Assembly: GCA_029265615.1 (NCBI GenBank)
Contig: JAJUIB010000005.1
Span: 62,001-126,000 of the forward strand
Length of the DNA: 64,000 nt
Source: Spirochaetota bacterium
Lineage (GTDB): Bacteria; Spirochaetota; Spirochaetia; Treponematales; Rectinemataceae
Reading direction: 5' to 3'
In this document: piece by piece, positions 34,266-44,006 of the stretch
Layout: each line of letters starts with the position of its first letter
Numbering within the stretch: position 1 is the stretch's first letter
The notes under the pieces: generated by a model
Seen by the model: only the letters and a program-made list of their open reading frames with translations
What the model was told of the DNA's origin: nothing
The model's database searches: none
Made by a program: the position numbers and the translations under genes

Positions 34266-35009
34266 GTGACGTTTACCGAGCATCTTGCGGAACTTCGAAA
34301 GCGGCTGGCAGTATCGCTGGCCGTTCTCGTGGCTACTTCTGTCCTCGCCTTTTCCTTTGTTGAAAAGATCGCGGATTTCCTCATCCTGCCTGCGGGATCC
34401 CTTTCCTTTGTCTATCTTTCGCCCCCTGAGCTCTTCGTCTCCTATGTAAAGCTTGCGCTTTATACGGGGCTGGCGCTCGCTCTGCCCGTGATTCTCTTTG
34501 AGTTATGGCGTTTTGTGCGCCCTGCCCTCCGGGGGCGGGAGCGTAGGTCTGTTTTTTTCGCCTTGCTTGCCGGCGGGTTTTTTTTTGCGGCGGGGGCAGC
34601 CTTTGCGTATTTTGTTATTCTTCCCTTCACAATCCGCTTTTTCCTGTCGTACGCTAATCCGCGCATTGAGGCGGTCTTCTCGATCCGCGATTACTTTGAC
34701 TTTGTGACGGGCCTTGCCTTCGGGTTTGGCGCCGCCTTTGAACTCCCGATGGCGGCTATGCTTCTTGGTGCTTTGGGGATTCTCAGGGCCGGCCTTCTTG
34801 TCAAGATGCGCCGCTATTCGATCCTCGGCATTTTTATCGTTGCTGCCATACTCACCCCGCCTGATATAATATCTCAGGTTCTTATGGCCGCGCCTCTTCT
34901 CTTTCTTTACGAACTCTCGATTGCAATACTTCGCGTTCAGGAAAAAAAACGTGCGCGACGAGAAAACAGTCTTGCCCTGTCGGATACAGGCGACGCTTTA
35001 GTCCAATAG
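34266..35009 (+). CDS. tatC: Twin-arginine translocase TatC
   Basis: A 247-residue six-helix membrane protein, the Tat signal-peptide receptor. Conserved features are FTEHLAELRKRL at the cytoplasmic N-terminus, LYTGLALALPVILFELWRFVRPAL, and the late FELPMAAMLLGALG and ILTPPDIISQVLMAAPLLFLYE blocks. It uses a GTG start at 34266. Membrane-helix order and length are normal for TatC. No tatB is seen; a TatAC-only system is common in spirochaetes and firmicutes. Confidence 0.9.
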   Translation: MTFTEHLAELRKRLAVSLAVLVATSVLAFSFVEKIADFLILPAGSLSFVYLSPPELFVSYVKLALYTGLALALPVILFELWRFVRPALRGRERRSVFFALLAGGFFFAAGAAFAYFVILPFTIRFFLSYANPRIEAVFSIRDYFDFVTGLAFGFGAAFELPMAAMLLGALGILRAGLLVKMRRYSILGIFIVAAILTPPDIISQVLMAAPLLFLYELSIAILRVQEKKRARRENSLALSDTGDALVQ

Positions 35010-35052
35010 CGCGCAAAACTCCGCTTAAGGCATCCAGTAGGTTCAAACACAA

Positions 35053-35075
35053 GGGCCGCCCATGATGGGCGGCCC
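35053..35075. terminator. Bidirectional terminator between tatC and the chemoreceptor gene
   Basis: A perfect palindrome, GGGCCGCCCAT-G-ATGGGCGGCCC, between convergent genes. It shares the GGGCCGCC / GGCGGCCC arms with the hairpin at 15597-15627. Confidence 0.75.
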
Positions 35076-35110
35076 GATTTATAAGGCTGTGAGCAGCGTC
35101 CCTTTCAGGC

Positions 35111-37108
35111 TTAGAACTCCTCGAAATCCTCGTCCTTAGGCTCGTCCTTGACCGTGATGCCGGTTTCGCGGACCGGGCGAGGCGGGACTGCCATGGCCTT
35201 CGGCTTGGGTGTCGCAGTGGGTCTCTCGGCCTTGGCGGGGCCTACAGGCGTGGGGGCCTTGCGCGGAAGCGGCTGCTGCATGGTCTCGGGGCCCGCGGCG
35301 CGCGAGCGCGCAAGTTTGAAGAAGGCGACGCGCTCCGAGAGATTCTGTGCAAGGCGGGCGATCTCGTCGGTCATGCCCGCGATTTCTTCGCTCGAGGCGG
35401 CGTTCGCTTGGACCACCTTGTCAAGCTGTATGATCGCCTTGGTGATCTGATCGGCGCCGGTCGCCTGTTCGTTCGAGGCTGCGGATATCTCCTGGACGAG
35501 CTGAGATGTCTTTTGGATGTCGGGAACGATCTGGTTGAGCATGGCCCCGGCCTTTTCGGATACGCTCACGCTCCGCACGGAAAGTTCGCTGATTTCAGTG
35601 GCCGCCTTCTGCGAACGCTCCGCGAGCTTGCGCACCTCGCTTGCGACGACCGCGAAGCCCTTGCCCGCCTCGCCCGCGCGCGCGGCTTCAATGGCCGCGT
35701 TGAGCGCAAGAAGGTTGGTCTGCCGCGCGATTTCCTCGATGATGAGAATGCGCGTCGAGATGTCCTTCATCGCGGCGACGGTTTCAAACACCGCACGGGA
35801 GCCTTCCTCCGTGTCGCGAGCGGCTTTTTGGGATATGCGCTCGGTCTCCCGCGCGTTGTCCGCGTTGTTTCTGATGTTGCCGCCCATCTCTTCGAGCGAG
35901 GCGGAGACCTCTTCGGTGCTCGCCGCCTGCTCCGTGGCGCCCTGTGACATGGCGACACTCGCCTGGTTGAGGTTGGAAGAGCCCCTGAGGAGGACATCGA
36001 CGGAGTTTTTCACCTCCTCGACGACGGCGGCGACCCGTCCGACCATCGTTTCGAAGGCCATGGCAAGCTCGCCGAGTTCGTCCCTCCTTTCTGCAAGGCC
36101 CTCCTTGCGGGCGTCGAAGTCGAGCTCCCCCTCCGCAAGCCGCTTTGAGGCATGGGTGAGCGCGATGATGGGCCGCGAGAAATTGCGCGCGATGAGGAAA
36201 ATCACCGCGATGGCGACCGCGAGGCCGAGAGCCACGATGAGGGCCAGCTGGCTTAAAAAGATGCCGAGTGCGCCGTAGATGTCGGAAAGCGGCCCGAAGG
36301 TCACAAGAACATAGTTGTTGAATTCAGGGATGCGGGTCGAGGCGTAGTACGCCCCTTCCGCGCGAAGGATGCCGAAGGTCGAGCCTTCGCTCTTGAGTAT
36401 CTTGTCCTTAAGGGGCGCGATGAGCGGCGTTTCGAAGAGGTTCCCCTTGAGCACCTTTTCCGCGTCGGGATTTGTGATGAAGACGCCGCTTCCATCGACG
36501 AGGAAGGTTTGACCGTTTTTGGAGAGCTTTTTCGCCGCGACGATCTCGCCGACGCGGGTTATGAAGATGTCTCCACCGACGACGCCGATGTCCCTGCCGC
36601 CGCGCTGGACCTTTTGGGCGACGGTGATGACGAGTTTGTTGGTGATCATGTCGAGATAGGGCGCCGAGTGGGTCGGCCCCGATGCCGCAAGGGCGCCCGT
36701 GAACCAGCCCCGTTTGTACTGGTCGTAGTCGGAGGGCGGCACCCAGCCCGAGGCGATAATCACGACGCCGCCATCTTTAATCGCTTTGGTTTCCATCACA
36801 TAGACGTCGGTGAGGTCCTTGTCGGCCGCGACGCTCGCTTTGTAGATGGCCTGGAGTCTGTCCCGGTCGGGGAAGAGCACCGAGGTCGCATCGGCCTGGG
36901 CGCTGATCATTCCGTCCTTGGCGGAGAGCCAGGTCGCTATCTCCTGGCGGAGGAGGGCGGTGGTCGTCGCTGCGCTTTCCTCGAGGTTTTTGTCGAGGGT
37001 CGACCTAAAGGTAAAGAAGATGATCGTCGCCGTCACCCCGAGCACGAGGAAGAATACGAGCGAGATGAAGACGATGAGACGGGCGGTGATCGAAAATCCG
37101 CGTTTCAT
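35111..37108 (-). CDS. Methyl-accepting chemotaxis protein with dCache sensor
   Basis: A 665-residue chemoreceptor. TM1 is at residues 12-33, a periplasmic dCache-type domain at about 35-275 ([49 protein letters not shown]), TM2 at about 280-305, then HAMP. The signalling domain has the tip [20 protein letters not shown] followed by [19 protein letters not shown]. The C-terminus is a Pro/Ala-rich tail ending DEDFEEF, which could serve as a CheR/CheB tether. dCache receptors often sense amino acids or other small organics. It is monocistronic, with a TTGACA promoter upstream. Confidence 0.9.
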   Translation of the reverse strand: MKRGFSITARLIVFISLVFFLVLGVTATIIFFTFRSTLDKNLEESAATTTALLRQEIATWLSAKDGMISAQADATSVLFPDRDRLQAIYKASVAADKDLTDVYVMETKAIKDGGVVIIASGWVPPSDYDQYKRGWFTGALAASGPTHSAPYLDMITNKLVITVAQKVQRGGRDIGVVGGDIFITRVGEIVAAKKLSKNGQTFLVDGSGVFITNPDAEKVLKGNLFETPLIAPLKDKILKSEGSTFGILRAEGAYYASTRIPEFNNYVLVTFGPLSDIYGALGIFLSQLALIVALGLAVAIAVIFLIARNFSRPIIALTHASKRLAEGELDFDARKEGLAERRDELGELAMAFETMVGRVAAVVEEVKNSVDVLLRGSSNLNQASVAMSQGATEQAASTEEVSASLEEMGGNIRNNADNARETERISQKAARDTEEGSRAVFETVAAMKDISTRILIIEEIARQTNLLALNAAIEAARAGEAGKGFAVVASEVRKLAERSQKAATEISELSVRSVSVSEKAGAMLNQIVPDIQKTSQLVQEISAASNEQATGADQITKAIIQLDKVVQANAASSEEIAGMTDEIARLAQNLSERVAFFKLARSRAAGPETMQQPLPRKAPTPVGPAKAERPTATPKPKAMAVPPRPVRETGITVKDEPKDEDFEEF

Positions 37109-37190
37109 GCCGCGCTCCTTTGGTTCGAAAGTCGCGGCCTTACAGGCCCTTGTGCAAAGGGCCGTAAGGTCGCGGGCCGTACAGCAAGGA

Positions 37191-37220
37191 AGTTTAGTTC
37201 CAGAGACCGGGGCCTGTCAA
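37191..37220 (-). promoter_or_regulatory. Candidate promoter of the dCache chemoreceptor
   Basis: Minus strand: TTGACA (37215-37220), 18-bp spacer, TAAACT (37191-37196). The 309-bp gap 37109-37417 contains no other convincing feature; no clear promoter for the helicase on the other strand was found. Confidence 0.4.
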
Positions 37221-37417
37221 AGTGATAAAGGGACTTACGCTGTATGGCGGGGCCGGCACTCTGCAGCTCCAGAGCCGTGGCTTTGAGACGAGAGCAGTAC
37301 CCGCTAGGCGAAAGCCGATGCTGCGCGATACAATTAACGCACCATCACGACAGCCGCTGTTTTGGATCGCGCCGTTTCGGCGCATCGTCACCTCTGTAGC
37401 ACGTTTTAAGGAAGCAT

Positions 37418-39082
37418 ATGGAACGCCTCAGCTTCGCGAGTCTCGGCCTTAAGCCGGACACGCTCTCCGCGATCGAACGCAAGGGCTTCGAGGAGCCCAC
37501 ACCGATCCAGGCTCTCACCATCCCCCGCCTCCTCACCGATGGGCCCGACCTTATCGCCCGGGCGCGTACGGGAACGGGTAAGACGGCGGCCTTCGGGCTT
37601 CCGCTGGTCGAACGCCTTTCCACGCCGACGGGCAAGGTCGGCGCCCTCGTCCTTGTGCCCACCCGCGAACTCGCCCTCCAGGTCGCAGGCGAGATCGTTT
37701 CGCTCCGCTCGGGCGAGCGGCCGCGGATCGCCCCCGTCTATGGTGGTGCCTCGATGGGCGAACAGCTCAGGCGGCTTGCCGCGGGCGTCGACATCGTCGT
37801 CGGTACCCCCGGTCGCGTCCTCGACCACCTTGCGCGCGGTAGTCTCGATCTTTCGGCCTTGCGCTTCCTCGTCCTCGACGAGGCAGACGAGATGCTCGAC
37901 ATGGGCTTTATCGAGGACATCGAAGCGATTATGGAGGCCTGCGGTCCCGAGCGCCGCGTCGTCCTTTTTTCGGCGACGATGCCGGCGGGCATCGTGCAGG
38001 TCGCGCGGCGGCGCCTCGGGAAGTACGAGCTTGTCGAGGACGAAAGCAAGGCGGTGGCGACCGAGCTTGCGGAGCAGGTATGGCTCGAGGTCCGCGAAGG
38101 CGACAAGCTTGAGGCGCTGTGTCGCATTATCGACGCGGAGGAGGAGTTTTTCGGCATCGTATTCACCGCCACGCGGGTGGACGCCGAGCGCGTCGCCAAG
38201 GCCCTCGAGGAGCGCGGCTATGAGTCGGACGCGCTCCACGGCGAGATCACCCAGGATCGCCGCGAGCGCATTCTTAGCCGATTCCGCGAGCGGCGGATCA
38301 GCGTCCTTGTCGCGACCGACGTCGCCGCCCGTGGAATCGATGTCGAACGCATAACGCATGTCATCAACTGGACCCTGCCTCACGACCCGGAGGCCTACGT
38401 CCATCGCGTTGGCCGCACCGGCCGCGCGGGCAATGCAGGCACGGCGATCACCTTTGTGACGCCCGAAGAGTACCGGAAACTCTTCCGTTTTAAGCACGCG
38501 GCCGGATCCGGCTTCAAAAAGGGCGCGGTGCCCGCCATCGCCGAGGTGATCGGTGCAAAGCGCGAGCGCCTTAAGGCGCGCGTCCTTGCGCGGACCGAGA
38601 CTCCGGAGTTGTGGCTTGAGCTTGCTGACGAGCTTCTCGCCCGACTTTCCCCGCGTGAGGCGCTCGCCGCAGCCCTTTTTGAGTCCTTCGGCTCCGAACT
38701 CGATCCCGCCCGCTACCGCGAGATCCAGGAGTCATCGGTCGATGCCGCTGGCACCGTCCGTCTTTTTGTCGGTGCCGGCAAGCGCGACGGTGCAACGCCG
38801 CGCCGCCTTGCGGAGATGGTGAAGCGGCTTGCAGGGCTACCCGACCGCTTGGTCGGCGGCATCGAGGTGTACGAGAACTTTTCCTTTCTCACGGTGCCCT
38901 TCGAGGCTGCCGAGCGGGTGATCGCCGCGGCACGGCGGCAAGGGGGGCTACCGCCCGTTCGCCTTGCGACACCGCGTGCGAGCGGCGAACGCGGCCGCGC
39001 CGGTGCGGGGCGGCCTGGTCTGCGCAAGCCTCGAAACGCTAAAAGCGGCGAACCGGGGAAACGGAGCGGCACACGGGACTAG
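37418..39082 (+). CDS. DEAD-box RNA helicase (DeaD/CsdA-like)
   Basis: A 554-residue ATP-dependent RNA helicase. Motifs in order: Q-motif GFEEPTPIQA, Walker A ARTGTGKTA, PTRELALQ, VGTPGRVLDH, VLDEADEM, FSATM, VLVATDVAARGIDV and HRVGRTGRAG. A DbpA-type RNA-binding domain (GTVRLFVGAGKRDGATPRRL, IEVYENFSFLTVPFEAAERV) occupies about residues 440-520. A basic, low-complexity tail ends the protein, as in DeaD-type helicases that act on structured RNA or ribosome assembly. Confidence 0.92.
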   Translation: MERLSFASLGLKPDTLSAIERKGFEEPTPIQALTIPRLLTDGPDLIARARTGTGKTAAFGLPLVERLSTPTGKVGALVLVPTRELALQVAGEIVSLRSGERPRIAPVYGGASMGEQLRRLAAGVDIVVGTPGRVLDHLARGSLDLSALRFLVLDEADEMLDMGFIEDIEAIMEACGPERRVVLFSATMPAGIVQVARRRLGKYELVEDESKAVATELAEQVWLEVREGDKLEALCRIIDAEEEFFGIVFTATRVDAERVAKALEERGYESDALHGEITQDRRERILSRFRERRISVLVATDVAARGIDVERITHVINWTLPHDPEAYVHRVGRTGRAGNAGTAITFVTPEEYRKLFRFKHAAGSGFKKGAVPAIAEVIGAKRERLKARVLARTETPELWLELADELLARLSPREALAAALFESFGSELDPARYREIQESSVDAAGTVRLFVGAGKRDGATPRRLAEMVKRLAGLPDRLVGGIEVYENFSFLTVPFEAAERVIAAARRQGGLPPVRLATPRASGERGRAGAGRPGLRKPRNAKSGEPGKRSGTRD

Positions 39083-39261
39083 GGACTTTGACACCCAAGC
39101 ACGCGGGTGTCGTTCCGTGGCTCCTGGACTGCGCGGAGTTATGTGTCGTAAATCGAAACGCTATTCCGTAAATCGATGCAAGGACGCAGGCTCGAGGTTC
39201 ACGAACTGGCCGGGTCGTGTTACAATGCGGGCACTTCGAACGCACAACTTAAGGAGCCAGC

Positions 39262-40941
39262 ATGCCTGAGCGGAAGATCGTCGAATGCGTCCCCAATTTT
39301 TCCGAGGGGCGCGACCGTTCCGTGATCGATGCCATTTCCCGTGCCATATCGGGCGTGGCAGGGGTCGCACTGCTCGACGTTGATCCGGGCGCGGATACGA
39401 ACCGCACCGTGTATACCTTTGTTGGCGAGCCCGAGCCGGTTGTCGAGGCTGCGTTGCGCGCGGCCCGGGTTGCCCACGAACTCATCGACATGCAAAAGCA
39501 CTCGGGTGCCCATCCCCGTATGGGCGCCCTCGATGTGTGTCCCTTCGTGCCGGTTTCCGGCGTGACGATGGAGGACTGTGTCGCGCTCTCAAAGCGTTTT
39601 GGCGAGCGTCTTGCGCGCGAGCTCGGCGTGCCGGTCTACCTCTATGAAAACGCCGCATCGCGCCCCGAGCGCCGGAGTCTTGCCGACATCCGTTCAGGCG
39701 AATATGAAGCCCTTGAGGCAAAGCTCGCCAAGCCCGAGTGGAAGCCTGATTTCGGCCCCTCGCAGTTCGTCGCCCGCTGGGGCGCGACGGTCACGGGCGC
39801 CCGTGAATTCCTCATCGCCTACAATATCAACCTGAACACCCGGGACAAGAAGCTTGCGAACGAGGTGGCCCTTACGATCCGCGAGGGTGGTCGCGCCGCG
39901 AAAGATGCGCAGGGCAATACGATCAAGGATGCGCAGGGCAACACCGTCAAGGTGCCTGGTCTACTCAAGGATGTCCGCGCAATCGGCTGGTACATTGAGG
40001 CGTATCGCTGTGCGCAAATTTCCGTCAATCTCGTGAATTATAAGACGACGCCGCTCCACATCGTCTTCGAGACTGCCAAGGCGGAGGCGGAAAAGCTCGG
40101 CCTTCTCGTCACGGGGAGCGAGGTCGTCGGCCTCCTGCCACTCGAGCCCCTCCTCGAGGCGGGGCGGTATTTCCTCAGGAAGATGGGCAAGAGCGAGGGG
40201 GTAGGCGAGCGCGAGCTTGTCGACACAGCTGTTCGTTCGATGGGGTTGGATTCGGTTGCACCCTTTGATGCGGAAAAAAAGATAGTTGAGTATGCCTGTC
40301 GCGCCCCTGCGCCTCTTGTCGCCATGAAGGTGGCTGACTTTGTCGACGAAGTCGCAAGCGAGTCTCCGGCGCCCGGAGGCGGCTCGGTCGCCGCGCTTGC
40401 AGGGGCCCTTGGCGCGGCGCTCGCCGCGATGGTCGGCAACCTCACTGTTGGCAAAAAGGGCTACGAGGCGGCCTGGGCGGAGATGTCCGCCCTCGCGGTC
40501 GAGTCGCAACGCGTGAAGGACGCCCTCGTGCGCGCCATCGACGAGGATACGGCTGCCTTTAATGACCTCATGGAGGCGATGAAGCTGCCGAAGTCGACCG
40601 AGGAGCAGAAGGCCGCGCGCGAAGCGGCGATACAGGCGGGCTACAAAAAGGCCGCTCAGGTGCCGCTTGAGACGGCGCGGATCTGCCTCGAGGCGATCCG
40701 GCTCTGCGAAAGGGCCGCCGCGAAGGGGAACCGCAACTCGGCCTCCGACGCCGGCGTCGGCGCCCTCATGGCGCGCGCCGGGGTGGAGGGCGCGGCGCTC
40801 AACGTTCGCATCAACCTTGGTGCCATCACCGATGCCGCCTTTGTCGCCGACCTCGCGGCGAAGGCCGCCGCCCTTGTCGCCGATGCCGAGGCCGCGAAAG
40901 ACAGAGTTCTTACGCTGGTCAACGCCTCGATCGGCGCCTAA
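39262..40941 (+). CDS. ftcD: Fused glutamate formimidoyltransferase / formimidoyl-THF cyclodeaminase
   Basis: A 559-residue fusion. Residues 1-335 are formiminotransferase (VECVPNFSEGRDRSVIDAI, QKHSGAHPRMGALDVCPFVP, GPSQFVARWGATVTGAREFLIAYNIN). Residues about 350-559 are cyclodeaminase (VADFVDEVASESPAPGGGSVAALAGALGAALAAMV). It takes the formimino group from histidine (or purine) breakdown to THF and makes methenyl-THF and ammonia. No histidine-degradation genes are adjacent. A diverged 8-residue duplication, KDAQGNT(I/V), sits in the transferase linker. A terminator hairpin follows. Confidence 0.92.
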   Translation: MPERKIVECVPNFSEGRDRSVIDAISRAISGVAGVALLDVDPGADTNRTVYTFVGEPEPVVEAALRAARVAHELIDMQKHSGAHPRMGALDVCPFVPVSGVTMEDCVALSKRFGERLARELGVPVYLYENAASRPERRSLADIRSGEYEALEAKLAKPEWKPDFGPSQFVARWGATVTGAREFLIAYNINLNTRDKKLANEVALTIREGGRAAKDAQGNTIKDAQGNTVKVPGLLKDVRAIGWYIEAYRCAQISVNLVNYKTTPLHIVFETAKAEAEKLGLLVTGSEVVGLLPLEPLLEAGRYFLRKMGKSEGVGERELVDTAVRSMGLDSVAPFDAEKKIVEYACRAPAPLVAMKVADFVDEVASESPAPGGGSVAALAGALGAALAAMVGNLTVGKKGYEAAWAEMSALAVESQRVKDALVRAIDEDTAAFNDLMEAMKLPKSTEEQKAAREAAIQAGYKKAAQVPLETARICLEAIRLCERAAAKGNRNSASDAGVGALMARAGVEGAALNVRINLGAITDAAFVADLAAKAAALVADAEAAKDRVLTLVNASIGA

Positions 40942-40957
40942 AACGGTACGCCATGCA

Positions 40958-40985
40958 CCTCCTTGTGGCTTAATCCACAAGGAGG
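40958..40985 (+). terminator. Terminator hairpin after ftcD
   Basis: A perfect 11-bp stem, CCTCCTTGTGG / CCACAAGGAGG, with a CTTAAT loop, 16 bp after the stop. No long U-tract follows. Confidence 0.6.
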
Positions 40986-41044
40986 CCTGCGCCTTGCGCA
41001 AGGTGACTTGACCCCGGGCATCGCTACCGTATACTGGCTTCGTC

Positions 41045-41701
41045 ATGTCGAGCGCCGAACGTTTTACGAGCCTCCTCCTCCACAGCTTGGGGGCGGTGCA
41101 TGTGCCCCGCTTGCTTCGCGAGCTTCCCGGTCCACTCCTCATCCATGTCTCCGACACCCCGAGCTGCTTTTACCCAACGCTCGTCCGCATCCTAGACCGA
41201 CTTCGCCCCGCCTGGCTCGTCATAAGCGGCGACCTTGCCGATGAGGTGAAGCTCGAACTCAATCCCGCCCTCGCACCCCGCTACGCCGCCCGACTTTCCG
41301 CGCTCCACGAGCTTCTCGCGCCTCGCCTTGCCCGCGAGCCACGGGGGCTTCCGGGGCTTGGCACGCGCCTTGTGCTTGCCGTGGGCAACCACGATGACGG
41401 CCAGCTTGTCGAAAGGCTTTTCCCCGAAGCCCTTGTCGTCCGCGGCGCCGCGCGCTTTCAGGCAGGCGGCTGCGCCTGCGCTGTAAGCCACTGGGCGCAT
41501 CTGGCGGAAAAGTCGGACGCGGAGTATCTTTTCTACGGACATGACCTTGCACGCCTTTCCGGCCGCGATGGCCGAAGGGTCTACTGCAACGGCATTCAGT
41601 GGATTAACGTGCTTGATCTCGGCTCAGGCTGCACGTATCGGCTTCCGTATCCCGCGGGAATCGATGCCGAGCGGCTTCTTAGGAGGAAGATCGGGCTCTA
41701 G
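41045..41701 (+). CDS. Small metallophosphoesterase
   Basis: A 218-residue calcineurin-like phosphoesterase with compact motifs: LIHVSDTPSCF, VISGDLADEV, LAVGNHDDGQL and FYGHDLARL. The usual GHTH is reduced to GHD, so metal coordination may differ. Substrate unknown. The next gene starts 18 bp downstream, suggesting co-transcription. Confidence 0.65.
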   Translation: MSSAERFTSLLLHSLGAVHVPRLLRELPGPLLIHVSDTPSCFYPTLVRILDRLRPAWLVISGDLADEVKLELNPALAPRYAARLSALHELLAPRLAREPRGLPGLGTRLVLAVGNHDDGQLVERLFPEALVVRGAARFQAGGCACAVSHWAHLAEKSDAEYLFYGHDLARLSGRDGRRVYCNGIQWINVLDLGSGCTYRLPYPAGIDAERLLRRKIGL

Positions 41702-41719
41702 GCCTGGGAAGGGAAGACA

Positions 41720-42724
41720 GTGATCGCTCTTGTTCGCAACGGCCCCCGCGTGCTTGTCGCCGAACCCGCCGACGGCCCCTTCGCCTCGTGGCTTTCGGCT
41801 CTCGGTTTCGAAACCCCGAGTTTCGACACGGCCTTCGATGCCGGTGACGATGGCAGTTCCATCGTCGTGCTCGCCGATTCGGCGCAAAGAGTCGTCCGCT
41901 ATGCGGACTGCCGCCGCGTCTTCCTTGTCCGCTGTCCGATCGAAGAGCTCCTCCTCCGCATGTACGCCGCGCTTCCGCTTGGCCTCGGACGGGTCCGCAT
42001 GGCGCCGCGTGTGCTACTGTTCCGCGGCGTAGGCGACCTCGATGCGGTTGCGGGGCGCATCGAAGAGGAGCTGGGCGCCTTTCCCGGCAGGTTCGAGGAT
42101 CTTCTTGACCGCGAAGCCGAGGGCGTGATTATCGCGGTGACGGGACGGAGCCTCGAGTCGCGGGTCGGCCTTGCCGACCTTCACCCCATCGCCCTCCATG
42201 TGCCGCGCGCCGCCTATGAGCCGCGCGCCCTCGAGGCGGAGCTCAGGCGCAACGGCCTGCGCTACCTCAATGCGGGACTGGGCGACCGGGACTGGTCTGA
42301 TCTCGAGATCAAGGTCTACGACCGCTACGGCGCCTATGACATCCAGCTCGAGCGGCTACGCCGTATTGTGAACGCGCTCGAGCTCGGTCTTATCCTCGGA
42401 GAGTCTTGGAGCAAGGACAGTCCGCGCTTTCTTATGGAGATCGACGTCTATCGGGTGCGGCTCATGAGCTTTCTCAGCCCCGAGCGCGTCAAAGGTCTGC
42501 TCCTCGGTCTCGAGTACCTCGACGACGGACTCCGGGTCGGCGACTATGACCTTTTCCGCGACGAGCGCAAGGTGCACTGGTCCGACGCCCAGGTTGAGGG
42601 TATTCGCGAGCGCAAGGAACTCGGTCTCCGCTTCCGGCGCGAGCTCCTTGCGCTACTCCCCGAGACTGAGCGGGCTGCGCTTGCAGGGCTCGAAGCGCGC
42701 CTCCGTGCATCTCGGCGCGACTAG
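41720..42724 (+). CDS. Hypothetical protein, 334 residues
   Basis: No recognised domain. The sequence looks like a soluble alpha/beta protein with Asp/Arg-rich surface patches (GVGDLDAVAGRIEEELGAF, NAGLGDRDWSDLEIKVYDRY). A recurring pattern of charged segments around DYDLFRDERKVHWSDAQVEG may point to nucleic-acid or nucleotide binding, but this is guesswork. It is co-directional with and 18 bp from the phosphoesterase, hence perhaps its partner. Confidence 0.55.
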   Translation: MIALVRNGPRVLVAEPADGPFASWLSALGFETPSFDTAFDAGDDGSSIVVLADSAQRVVRYADCRRVFLVRCPIEELLLRMYAALPLGLGRVRMAPRVLLFRGVGDLDAVAGRIEEELGAFPGRFEDLLDREAEGVIIAVTGRSLESRVGLADLHPIALHVPRAAYEPRALEAELRRNGLRYLNAGLGDRDWSDLEIKVYDRYGAYDIQLERLRRIVNALELGLILGESWSKDSPRFLMEIDVYRVRLMSFLSPERVKGLLLGLEYLDDGLRVGDYDLFRDERKVHWSDAQVEGIRERKELGLRFRRELLALLPETERAALAGLEARLRASRRD

Positions 42725-42775
42725 CTCGCTATGCATAAATATGCAAAAAAAGTGGATATCTATACCGTTTTGCCC

Positions 42776-42805
42776 TTGACCAAGGCCGGCCCTTGTTCCT
42801 ATACC
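42776..42805 (+). promoter_or_regulatory. Promoter of the potABCD operon
   Basis: -35 TTGACC (42776-42781), 18-bp spacer, -10 TATACC (42800-42805), about 35 bp before the potA start. The preceding 45 bp are AT-rich, with ATGCATAAATATGCA. Confidence 0.55.
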
Positions 42806-42842
42806 ATGCGCATGATCGATTTCCGTTAGGGAGGCAAAAGCC

Positions 42843-44006
42843 TTGATTGGATCGGATGTCGCCGTCTCGGCGCTGCGCAAGTCCTTCGGGAGCTTCGAAG
42901 CCCTGAAGGACGTTTCTTTGGGGGTCAGGAAGGGCGAGTTCTTCTCGCTCCTCGGCCCCTCCGGCTGTGGCAAGACGACCCTCCTCCGGGTCATTGCGGG
43001 CTTCGAAGATCCCGATGAGGGATCCGTGACTATCGATGGGCGCGAGGTCACAGGCCTTTCGCCAGACAAGCGTCGCTGCAACACTGTTTTTCAGAATTAC
43101 GCGCTTTTCCCCCATCTGTCCGTCTACGAGAATGTCGCCTTCCCCCTGCGCATCCGCAAGGTCCCGAATCGTCTTGTGAAGGACATGGTGCGCCGCCATC
43201 TTGCGCTCGTTCAGCTCGGGGCGCACGCGGATAAAAAGCCATCGCAGCTTTCGGGCGGCCAGAAGCAGCGCGTCGCCATCGCACGTGCGCTCATTAACGA
43301 ACCCTCGGTGCTCCTCCTCGACGAGCCACTTTCTGCGCTTGACGCCAAGCTCAGGCAACACATGCTCCTTGAGCTCGATCAGATACACGACCAGGTCGGC
43401 ATCACCTTCATCTATGTGACCCACGACCAGGCTGAGGCGCTTTCGGTTTCCGATCGCATCGCCGTCATGGACGCCGGGCGCGTGCTCCAGGTGGGAAGCC
43501 CACAGGAAATCTACGAAAATCCTAAATCGGTGTTCGTGGCGCGGTTCATCGGCGATACGAATCTCTTTTCAGGTCGCGTTGTCGAGCGGCTCGGCCCCTT
43601 GGCGCGCATCGACGCGGAGGGTTATGGGCCGCTCCTCGTCGAGGCGAACGGCGAGGCGCCCCTTGGCGCCCATGTCACCGTGGCGGTCCGTCCCGAAAAG
43701 CTCCGCATCGGCAAGGCCGAACCCGAAGCCGATGCCGAGGCGAATCTGTTCCGCGGTGTCGTCGAGGAGCCTGTATACTCGGGCTTCCAGACCAAGTACA
43801 TCGTCCGTGGCCGCGCGGCGGGGGCTCCCGAAGGGCTTGTCGGCAGCCTCGTTGTCTTTCGGCAGCACGCGCAGTGGTCCGAGGGCGTGCCAGACATCAA
43901 GTGGCGGGACGAGGTCGTCCTCTCGTTCAGCGCGCGGGACGCCGTCGTGGTCGAGAGCGATGCGCGCCCGTCCGATCCTGCTCCGGCTACGGAGGCTGTG
44001 CGATGA
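42843..44006 (+). CDS. potA: Spermidine/putrescine ABC transporter ATPase
   Basis: A 387-residue ABC ATPase that energises polyamine uptake. Walker A is GPSGCGKTT, the Q-loop is FQNYALFP, the signature LSGGQKQRVAIARAL, Walker B VLLLDEPLSALD and the H-loop YVTHDQ. A C-terminal TOBE/OB domain (AVRPEKLRIG) completes the PotA pattern. The start codon is TTG at 42843, with GGGAGGC eight bases upstream. The stop overlaps the potB ATG. First gene of potABCD. Confidence 0.92.
   Translation: MIGSDVAVSALRKSFGSFEALKDVSLGVRKGEFFSLLGPSGCGKTTLLRVIAGFEDPDEGSVTIDGREVTGLSPDKRRCNTVFQNYALFPHLSVYENVAFPLRIRKVPNRLVKDMVRRHLALVQLGAHADKKPSQLSGGQKQRVAIARALINEPSVLLLDEPLSALDAKLRQHMLLELDQIHDQVGITFIYVTHDQAEALSVSDRIAVMDAGRVLQVGSPQEIYENPKSVFVARFIGDTNLFSGRVVERLGPLARIDAEGYGPLLVEANGEAPLGAHVTVAVRPEKLRIGKAEPEADAEANLFRGVVEEPVYSGFQTKYIVRGRAAGAPEGLVGSLVVFRQHAQWSEGVPDIKWRDEVVLSFSARDAVVVESDARPSDPAPATEAVR

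Noticed and set aside
39898-39957. KDAQGNT repeat in ftcD as another minisatellite
   Set aside because: The two copies have diverged, and I recall a similar duplicated linker in related formiminotransferases, so it is not a recent expansion.
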